Shown: in pieces, positions 1 through 4,723 of the stretch | Position numbering within the stretch: the first letter of the stretch is position 1 | Layout: the number at the start of each line of letters is the position of its first letter | Assembly: GCA_028288645.1 (NCBI GenBank) | Contig: JAQBNJ010000070.1 | Span: forward strand, 1-8,441 | DNA length: 8,441 nucleotides | Reading direction: 5' to 3' | Source: Sediminibacterium sp. | GTDB lineage: Bacteria; Bacteroidota; Bacteroidia; Chitinophagales; Chitinophagaceae | Translations under genes and position numbers: made by a program | The notes under the pieces: model-generated | Told to the model about the DNA's origin: nothing | What the model saw: only the letters and a program-made list of their open reading frames with translations | The model's database searches: none

Positions 1-161
1 GTTATGATCGTGGTGTCTTTTACTTTAAAGATGGTGATAGTAGTAAGCGGTAACAGTTTCTTGCCGGTACTGTCTGCAATCTTGCCGGAAATATTACCTG
101 ACTGGGCCTTAGCCGATATGGCAATGAGCCATATGGCAATGAATGTGATTAGGTATCGCAT
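1..161 (-). CDS. Outer-membrane beta-barrel protein, N-terminal fragment (paralogue of the gene at 316-3111)
   Basis: The gene starts at the ATG complementary to 159-161 and runs out of the window at position 1; about 53 codons are visible. The protein begins MRYLITFIAIWLIAISAKAQ, a type I signal peptide with probable cleavage after AKA. The start of a carboxypeptidase-regulatory-like (beta-sandwich) domain follows, with SGNISGKI, then DSTGKK and TTITIF. The same words occur at the N-terminus of the complete neighbour at 316-3111. The DNA is also close: 85-110 and 3038-3063 match at 24 of 26 bases. By analogy with the neighbour, this should be a TonB-receptor-like outer-membrane barrel protein, but plug and barrel lie outside the window. 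Signal peptide and duplication are seen directly; full-length function is inference. Confidence 0.85.
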   Translation of the reverse strand, partial: MRYLITFIAIWLIAISAKAQSGNISGKIADSTGKKLLPLTTITIFKVKDTTII

Positions 162-208
162 GAGTTAGTTTGGTTTTTTGCTACAATTTTTTTGTAATAG
201 CAGCAGCT

Positions 209-216
209 CAAACATA
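209..216 (-). promoter_or_regulatory. Bacteroidota -7 promoter element upstream of the partial barrel gene
   Basis: On the minus strand these bases read TATGTTTG, an exact match to the TAnnTTTG element used by the Bacteroidota housekeeping sigma factor. It lies 47 bases upstream of the ATG at 161, giving a plausible leader of about 40 bases. The -33 box is poor: a GTG (238-240) sits 21 bases upstream where TTG is expected. The space between is largely filled by a perfect palindrome, so the promoter may depend on a regulator. If it is real, the distal barrel gene can be transcribed independently of the one at 316-3111. Confidence 0.5.
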
Positions 217-217
217 A

Positions 218-233
218 AACTAATTAATTAGTT
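218..233. promoter_or_regulatory. 16-bp perfect palindrome in the promoter spacer
   Basis: The sequence AACTAATTAATTAGTT is its own reverse complement over all 16 bases. It lies one base upstream of the -7 element at 209-216, inside the -7/-33 spacer, where a dimeric DNA-binding protein would block or remodel polymerase binding. A second inverted repeat, ATTAAGC with 13 bases to GCTTAAT, follows at 241-267. The intergenic region is AT-rich, so chance palindromes are likelier than usual; function as an operator is inference. Confidence 0.35.
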
Positions 234-240
234 ATTACAC

Positions 241-267
241 ATTAAGCTAATTTATTGACCGCTTAAT
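241..267. repeat. Short inverted repeat, 7-bp arms
   Basis: ATTAAGC at 241-247 pairs perfectly with GCTTAAT at 261-267 across a 13-base loop. It lies 49 bases downstream of the stop of the barrel gene at 316-3111 and upstream of the promoter for the partial barrel gene. There is no T-run, so it is a weak candidate for an intrinsic terminator; a binding site is equally possible. Confidence 0.25.
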
Positions 268-315
268 TATGTGAATTAACCTTTTCATCACTTAGTGTTG
301 AATGGTCGGTTAACA

Positions 316-3111
316 TTACATGCGGAATAAGCTTTGTTGCCCGCCCACTTTGGATGATTGGTTCCCAAACGTTCTGATATTGTATGTGTAGGTAAGTAAA
401 AAATAACGGCTTAAAACATTCACTTTAGTATCTATGATCGCATTGCCGCTGAAATAGCATCCTACGTTCGTGTTGCTGCTAAGAATATCATAGACACCAA
501 AACGCAACTGTCCTTTATCCTGCTGAAACATTAAGAAGGTAACAGCAGCGTTCCAGTAAACACTTGTAGCCGGTAAGCCTGGTGATACTTCGCTGATCTT
601 GCGGTAGATCATATTGGTTTCCCAAACCATTTTTTTAGGCAGGCGCAAAATAAATTCGCCACGAAATGACTGCTGCATAATATCTCTGTCTGAAAATGAT
701 TTACTTGTGTAATAACTTTTATTAGAACCAATGCTATAGTTTGGATTGAATTCAACAATATCTTTCCAGTTAAGTGTAACGCCGGCGCCGGCGCCCAGGT
801 TCAGGTTTGTAACACGGCTCTCTTCGTTATTGAAAATGATGGGTGTACGGCTGAGGTTAAAAGTAGGGCCGATATTTACAGTTAGACTTACATTCTGTTT
901 GTTCTTAAACTGCCTGTTGAACCCGATATCCAAAAAGTTGGATAATACACCGCTTACATTTACCGGCCTGTTTGTTTGAACACCATTGCTGTTTAAGCTA
1001 ACAGACTGTATGATCGCATTGTCTGATAAAGATGATTGCAGGCTGAAATAAAAATTGGTATTTGTTTTTACCTGGAAGATATTACCATTAAAACTAAGGC
1101 TGTTTCTTTGCCACGGTTTCAGGTTTGGGTTTCCATAGGTAATAAAGAACGGATTTGAATTATCGGGAACAGGCAGTAAGTAACCAATACCCGGCGCAAT
1201 GATATCCTGTGAAAAACTGGCCGAGAATTTTTTCCAGTTCACATTGATATTTAACAACAGGTTGGAATAATAAAAATGATTGTTTTGTGCAGCCAGCTTA
1301 AACCCGTTATTGATCCATTGCTGCAGCCAGGTAGCGCCGACAGTAAGGTTTACGGATTTGATCTTAAAACCAAGCGCGGCATTGTTTGACCATTTGGTTT
1401 CTTCACGATCAAGGTTATTACTCAATGAAACATTCAGGCTGTCGTACGCGTTTGAACTGATGCGTTTTCCGTAAGTCAGTACATCCTGCACATTTTTAGT
1501 GTACTGAAGATTTTCGTTGAAGCGGAATGTAACCGTTGGACTGAGTTGATCGCTGTAATTGGCGGTTAACGATGTATTGGTAGTTGGGGCATCAGTAGAA
1601 CGTAATTGCTGAAAAATGATATTTGAACTGACAGGGGTTAGAAAACTATTAATGCTTTCGGTAAGATTGGAAACAGGATTCGCGGCATGGCTAAAAGAAT
1701 TATACACAGAAAGATTTCTTCCCTTCTTTAAAAACCGGTGTGTGAATGTGATGTAATGAGTGTATGCATCCCTTCTTCCGTTCGTGTACAAAGTTCCGTT
1801 ACCATTGCTGAGCGCTCCGAGTTTGTTGTTATTGATGATGATGGCCGAAGGTGTTTCCGCATTATTTCCCACATACGCATAGGTGAAACGGAACGTGGTA
1901 TTCGTAAGTGAATCAGGGCGCCAACTGCCACCTATCCCGATATTCTGTGTGTGGGCATTGGCACCAGAGGTTGTGGTGGTGTGTGAGTTTATGATTGTAT
2001 CTCCAAAAAAACGTTGCGTATTCGATACCTGCTCAAGATCATTGTGTGTTTTTCCGAACAGGTAATTCAGGAAGAAATTAAGATTCTTAGTCGGCGAATG
2101 GTTAATGTTGAACCCTGCGCCACTTGCAGTGTTGAGGCCATTTCCTGTCCCACCAAATGAAAAACCATCCAGCGCAACCCCCTGTTGACCGGAGCCGTTA
2201 CCAGAACCATTAATATTGCCCCAACCACTTCTTGAAAAACCGCCCATCTGTGTAATGTCTTTAAAAGAGAAAGAACTGCGGTTTACATTATTGGCAAATC
2301 CCAAAACACTTACCTGGAAAGTATCACGGAACATATTCAGGATCCCGCCAACATCATACCGGTCTTCTGTTCCACCGCCGGCAAATAGTCTTCCGAATAC
2401 TGCTTTCTTTATCCCCTTCTTTAAAGTGATGTTGATCACTTTCCCGATCTTACTCATATCGCCATCGTTATTCAGGGCCATCTGGTCTTTATCATCAACT
2501 ACCTGTACTTTATCAATCAGGTTACTCGGCAGGTTACGTGTTGCCATGAGCGGATTATCACCAAAAAAACTTTTGCCATCAACCAGTAAGCGGTTTACGA
2601 TCTGGCCGTTTACTTTTATGTTTCCATCTTCGTCGACATATACACCCGGTAATTTTTTTAGGAGATCCTCAAGCAAAGCATTAGGCAATGTTTTAAAAGC
2701 AGAAGCATTAAACTCGATCGTGTCTCTCTTGATCACTACGGGTGGGCGTTCAGAGAACACGATCACTTCATCGAGTTGTTTGGATGTTCCGGTCATTTTG
2801 ATAGTGCCAAAATTCACAGCAGGCTCAGTTGCAGTAACAACAAAATCTTTCCTGAAAGCTTCATACCCTGAATAGGTTGCCATCAAACGTAAAGGTATAT
2901 TAAAGGGAAGGCCGGGTATTTTAAATTCACCCAGTTCATTACTCAAACGATAGGTGATAATGCTGGTATCTTTCGCATTAAAAATGGTAATGGTAGTAAG
3001 TGCTAAATTTTTCTTTCCCGAGCTATCGGTGATCTTTCCGGAAATATTACCCGATTGGGCCTTTGCAAATACAATACATAAACAGGCAGCTGCAGTGATT
3101 AATCTTCTCAT
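316..3111 (-). CDS. Outer-membrane beta-barrel family protein (TonB-dependent-receptor-like)
   Basis: This 931-residue protein is predicted to sit in the outer membrane. The order is: signal peptide (1-18, cleavage at AKA-Q); a carboxypeptidase-regulatory-like domain (about 20-105), with SGNISGKITDSSGKK; a linker with LDEVIV (113-118), which resembles the segment before the plug in this family; a plug domain (about 130-255), including LLKKLPGVYVDEDGNIKVNG and LLVDGKSFFG; and a long Asn/Ser/aromatic-rich barrel to the C-terminus, closing with a YFLLTYTYN strand. A Gly/Ser-rich stretch occupies about 290-333, as is common in the family. The start is set at the ATG complementary to 3109-3111, because 20 further upstream in-frame residues would precede the signal peptide. 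This is the outer-membrane beta-barrel family of Bacteroidota rather than a typical SusC: no SusD partner is nearby. The ligand is unknown. It is the upstream member of a tandem pair. Confidence 0.9.
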   Translation of the reverse strand: MRRLITAAACLCIVFAKAQSGNISGKITDSSGKKNLALTTITIFNAKDTSIITYRLSNELGEFKIPGLPFNIPLRLMATYSGYEAFRKDFVVTATEPAVNFGTIKMTGTSKQLDEVIVFSERPPVVIKRDTIEFNASAFKTLPNALLEDLLKKLPGVYVDEDGNIKVNGQIVNRLLVDGKSFFGDNPLMATRNLPSNLIDKVQVVDDKDQMALNNDGDMSKIGKVINITLKKGIKKAVFGRLFAGGGTEDRYDVGGILNMFRDTFQVSVLGFANNVNRSSFSFKDITQMGGFSRSGWGNINGSGNGSGQQGVALDGFSFGGTGNGLNTASGAGFNINHSPTKNLNFFLNYLFGKTHNDLEQVSNTQRFFGDTIINSHTTTTSGANAHTQNIGIGGSWRPDSLTNTTFRFTYAYVGNNAETPSAIIINNNKLGALSNGNGTLYTNGRRDAYTHYITFTHRFLKKGRNLSVYNSFSHAANPVSNLTESINSFLTPVSSNIIFQQLRSTDAPTTNTSLTANYSDQLSPTVTFRFNENLQYTKNVQDVLTYGKRISSNAYDSLNVSLSNNLDREETKWSNNAALGFKIKSVNLTVGATWLQQWINNGFKLAAQNNHFYYSNLLLNINVNWKKFSASFSQDIIAPGIGYLLPVPDNSNPFFITYGNPNLKPWQRNSLSFNGNIFQVKTNTNFYFSLQSSLSDNAIIQSVSLNSNGVQTNRPVNVSGVLSNFLDIGFNRQFKNKQNVSLTVNIGPTFNLSRTPIIFNNEESRVTNLNLGAGAGVTLNWKDIVEFNPNYSIGSNKSYYTSKSFSDRDIMQQSFRGEFILRLPKKMVWETNMIYRKISEVSPGLPATSVYWNAAVTFLMFQQDKGQLRFGVYDILSSNTNVGCYFSGNAIIDTKVNVLSRYFLLTYTYNIRTFGNQSSKVGGQQSLFRM

Positions 3112-3167
3112 AAATTGAGTAAACGCGTTATTCTGGTTAAGGTTACCGCACCGGTCTCTCGCAGCAA

Positions 3168-3391
3168 TCACTTTTTCGCAAAAATCATACCAATTGTAAA
3201 CATCACAAACCCTATCAGATACACATCAACGGCGAATGTAAAGAACCCGCACCCTCGCTGGTTTCAGAATGCATGTTTTCTACAGATGCAGGTTTACTGT
3301 AAAAAAACAGGATCGTAGCAATGGCAAGCAATGCAAAAGCTGCCAGCAAGGAGTGAACGGGTTGTATGTGAAAGGGTGGTTTGGGTTGCAT
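3168..3391 (-). pseudogene. Small two-helix membrane protein gene, apparently frameshifted
   Basis: I do not recognise the family. An ATG at 3391 opens a 58-residue frame ending at the TGA at 3215-3217. It begins MQPKPPFHIQPVHSLLAAF and continues into a strong transmembrane segment (residues about 15-31), then a polar loop ending SETSEGAG. After that loop the frame turns into an unconvincing tail (SLHSPLMCI). The -1 frame from the same point reads FFTFAVDVYLIGFVMFTIGM and ends IFAKK at a TGA (3168-3170), a second clear transmembrane segment with a positive tail. That second frame has no ATG of its own before the helix and a stop shortly upstream. Restoring one G in the GGG run near 3246-3248 joins both into a 74-residue two-helix protein; the 224-base span is exactly one base short of 75 codons. 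The gene ends 56 bases before the barrel gene. It could be a true pseudogene, a sequencing error or two translated pieces. Confidence 0.55.
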
Positions 3392-3436
3392 GTCTCTATA
3401 AAGAGTGCGATCTGATAAAAAGGTTGGAAAACGGGA

Positions 3437-3510
3437 ACACAGATTTTACGGATGCGACGGATGGATACAGATAAATCCGCGCTAATCCGTTTCATCCGTT
3501 AGATCCGCGT
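3437..3510. repeat. Phased inverted repeat, 9-bp GGAT words
   Basis: Two 36-base arms, 3437-3472 and 3475-3510, are separated by two bases and pair at 24 of 36 positions. Each arm is made of a degenerate word of the form ACGGAT plus three bases. On the left, the six-base ACRGAT starts are at 3439, 3448, 3457 and 3467; on the right, ATCCG starts at 3475, 3485, 3494 and 3503. The spacing is therefore mirror-symmetric (9, 9, 10 and 10, 9, 9). It lies in the non-coding gap between the XRE regulator stop (3516) and the small membrane gene start (3391). Words of this type recur between genes in many Bacteroidota genomes, as I recall them. It could act as a terminator-like hairpin or be a non-autonomous repeat; there is no T-run. 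Confidence 0.7.
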
Positions 3511-3515
3511 TGCTA

Positions 3516-3716
3516 TCAATCTCCTTCCTCCAGCTGAAACAGTTCTTCCATACTTACCCCGAATACACTTGCCATTTTGAGGGCCAGGGCGGTAGACGGA
3601 ATATATTTACCCGATTCCATGGTATTGATCGTTTGCCGGCTCACGCTGATCTTTTTGGCAAGATCATCCTGCGTGAGGTTATGTATGGCCCTTTGTATTT
3701 TGATCTTATTTTTCAT
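3516..3716 (-). CDS. XRE/Cro-type helix-turn-helix transcriptional regulator
   Basis: This 66-residue protein is almost entirely one XRE (Cro/CI-like) DNA-binding domain. Residues 15-37 (TQDDLAKKISVSRQTINTMESGK) are the classic helix-turn-helix, with SRQTINTMES as the recognition helix, followed by IPSTALALKMASVF and the usual VSMEELFQLEE ending. There is no sensor or oligomerisation domain. The ATG overlaps the stop of the membrane protein gene upstream (shared ATGA at 3713-3716), so the two are translationally coupled in one operon. Small regulators of this type commonly repress their own operon, and a dyad on the operon promoter (4174-4189) is a candidate site. The pairing suggests that the membrane partner controls or is controlled by the regulator; that is inference. 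The helix-turn-helix call is secure. Confidence 0.93.
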   Translation of the reverse strand: MKNKIKIQRAIHNLTQDDLAKKISVSRQTINTMESGKYIPSTALALKMASVFGVSMEELFQLEEGD

Positions 3717-4159
3717 TTGGCGGCTCTATTATGCATGAACAATACGGCCCGGAAACGGATATTAAAAATGATCAGTGTGGTAAACATATTGTACATCATG
3801 ATTGTAAAGAAGTCCAAACCATAAATCGCAAGAATACATACAATTAACACAATATAGTTAACGATAACTGCCCACTGTAACGAGGCAAGCCGAAAAAACT
3901 GAATGGCTTCGTCTTCCGTTCTCTCTTTTGAAAAAGCGATCAGCATCATACTCACGATGTTGCCAACCGCGGCTAACTCATCCGTTAAACTCTCTGTACT
4001 GGAAGAACTGAAATTCGGACCGGATTTATTTACAACGTAGTTAAGCCATGGTATATCATAGTCCCAGCCAAGATTGGCAATGCCCAGAACTAGAAAGGGT
4101 ATCAAAAGTACAAAGCCCAGCTTTTGAAAGGAATGTGGTAACAGAGGTAGTTTTTTCAT
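3713..4159 (-). CDS. Four-helix integral membrane protein, partner of the XRE regulator
   Basis: The 148-residue protein has about four transmembrane segments: residues 14-31 (FQKLGFVLLIPFLVLGIANL region), 61-77, 92-113 and 115-136. A periplasmic or cytoplasmic loop of about 30 residues after helix 1 carries WDYDIPWLN and a serine-rich patch. A charged stretch (SKERTEDEA, 77-85) lies between helices 2 and 3. No enzymatic motif is visible. Its stop overlaps the start of the XRE regulator by four bases, and it is the first gene after a good Bacteroidota promoter at 4185-4215. Membrane protein plus small XRE gene is a pairing I recall from other Bacteroidota, but I know of no assigned function. 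It could be a membrane sensor or tether for the regulator, or simply its target. Confidence 0.85.
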   Translation of the reverse strand: MKKLPLLPHSFQKLGFVLLIPFLVLGIANLGWDYDIPWLNYVVNKSGPNFSSSSTESLTDELAAVGNIVSMMLIAFSKERTEDEAIQFFRLASLQWAVIVNYIVLIVCILAIYGLDFFTIMMYNMFTTLIIFNIRFRAVLFMHNRAAK

Positions 4160-4173
4160 TTCGCGTTTTTTTG

Positions 4174-4189
4174 ATTTGACAACTCAAAT
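4174..4189. promoter_or_regulatory. Candidate XRE operator overlapping the -7 element
   Basis: ATTTGA (4174-4179) pairs perfectly with TCAAAT (4184-4189) across four bases, and the right arm covers most of the -7 element at 4185-4192. A related direct repeat, TTTGACAA followed by C or G and T, occurs at 4175-4184 and again at 4208-4217. The copies match at 9 of 10 bases and are 33 bases apart, about three helical turns; the upstream copy covers the -33 TTG. A repressor bound to both would cover the promoter. The obvious candidate is the XRE protein encoded by the operon. The symmetry is seen; the binding is inferred. Confidence 0.4.
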
Positions 4190-4215
4190 GTAAAGTTAAG
4201 CAATCATTTTGACAA
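4185..4215 (-). promoter_or_regulatory. Bacteroidota promoter of the membrane protein-XRE operon
   Basis: On the minus strand, TTG (4215-4213) is followed after 20 bases by TACATTTG (4192-4185), an exact TAnnTTTG element. Both element identity and spacing fit the Bacteroidota consensus of about 19-21 bases. The predicted transcription start is about 20 bases before the ATG at 4159, so the leader would be short, without a recognisable Shine-Dalgarno sequence. This is the strongest promoter match I could find in the window. Confidence 0.65.
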
Positions 4216-4222
4216 GTTTATT

Positions 4223-4235
4223 TTACATTTTGTAA
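4223..4235. repeat. Small dyad in the divergent intergenic region
   Basis: TTACA and TGTAA flank three T residues, giving a 13-base dyad. It lies between the promoter of the membrane-XRE operon and the start of the divergent gene at 4289, so it could be a regulator site for that gene. The region is AT-rich and the dyad is short, so chance is a real alternative. Confidence 0.2.
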
Positions 4236-4288
4236 CAAATACTTATCATTATGTGGCTAATTGATTGCTTTTCATACTTTTATCATTC

Positions 4289-4570
4289 ATGGAAAAAGAG
4301 CAGGAATTATTGAAACTGGAAGATCTGACGGCTGAGCAAATGGCATCGTTCATCAATGACCTGATCGACAAGGATTTTTCGCGCCTTGTACAGATCCTTT
4401 ACCGGCTTGATGTAAGCGAGGACAAACTCAAATCCGTTTTACTGGAGCACCCGACGGGTGATGCCGGCAATCTGATAGCAGCGTTGATTATAGAAAGAAT
4501 TGCGCAAAGAGAAAAAGCGAAAGAGTTATTTAAGCAGGAGGGAGAAATTCCCGAGGAAGACAAGTGGTAG
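4289..4570 (+). CDS. Small acidic conserved-looking protein of unknown function
   Basis: The 93-residue product begins MEKEQELLKLEDLTAEQMAS and is predicted to be all-helical, soluble and acidic, with no signal peptide or transmembrane segment. The core FINDLIDKDFSRLVQILYRL, followed by a VSEDKLKSVL segment, a DAGNLIAALIIERIAQ segment and a Lys/Glu-rich tail, resembles a short unnamed protein that I recall from several Bacteroidota genomes. I cannot attach a function. An upstream TTG at 4265 would add a hydrophobic octapeptide (MLFILLSF); the ATG at 4289 is preferred because it is the first ATG and starts the charged helical core. It is transcribed divergently from the membrane-XRE operon, across 129 bases, and converges on the GH9 gene. 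The promoter is not clear: only a weak TACTTTTA (4275-4282) is present, too close to the start. Confidence 0.75.
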   Translation: MEKEQELLKLEDLTAEQMASFINDLIDKDFSRLVQILYRLDVSEDKLKSVLLEHPTGDAGNLIAALIIERIAQREKAKELFKQEGEIPEEDKW

Positions 4571-4598
4571 TTTACTGGTTATTGCTATCGGATTTTCT

Positions 4599-4716
4599 CT
4601 GCGAAAACTCTGCTTCTCTGCGGCTCAGCGGTGAACAGGGTTCACGAATAGATAGATCTACTATTAGTCAGGATCTCATTCACCGCAGAGCCGCAGAGAA
4701 CAGGGAGTTTACGCAG
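4599..4716. repeat. Phased inverted repeat, 8-bp CCGCAGAG words, between convergent genes
   Basis: The core arms are 4616-4635 (CTCTGCGGCTCAGCGGTGAA) and 4679-4698 (TTCACCGCAGAGCCGCAGAG), pairing at 19 of 20 positions around a 43-base loop. Two further base pairs follow at once. Outside, the complementarity resumes with small gaps to 4599-4603 (CTGCG) and 4712-4716 (CGCAG). Each core arm is two 8-bp words. The repeat starts 28 bases after the stop of the small acidic gene and ends 7 bases before the stop of the convergent GH9 gene, so its transcript could form a long hairpin on either strand and serve as a bidirectional terminator. No T-run follows the stem, so this role is uncertain; a mobile non-autonomous repeat is the main alternative. 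Confidence 0.75.
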
Positions 4717-4723
4717 TGGGTAG

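Noticed and set aside
2216..2875. A 219-residue open frame on the plus strand
   Set aside because: It lies entirely antisense to the plug region of the barrel gene, whose protein has clear family motifs; the plus-strand product is low-complexity and matches nothing I recognise.
316..3111. SusC-type receptor of a polysaccharide utilisation locus
   Set aside because: No SusD-like gene is adjacent, and the plug and barrel words match the separate outer-membrane beta-barrel family instead.
3236..3256. Programmed -1 ribosomal frameshift in the small membrane gene
   Set aside because: No X-XXY-YYZ slippery heptamer is present at the junction and no clear downstream stem was seen, so a mutation or read error is simpler.
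3115..3318. A 67-residue plus-strand frame
   Set aside because: It is antisense to the small membrane gene and has no recognisable domain or promoter.
3280..3495. A 71-residue minus-strand frame over the GGAT repeat and small gene
   Set aside because: It translates the repeat and the wrong frame of the small membrane gene; the alternative frame from 3391 gives proper hydrophobic helices.
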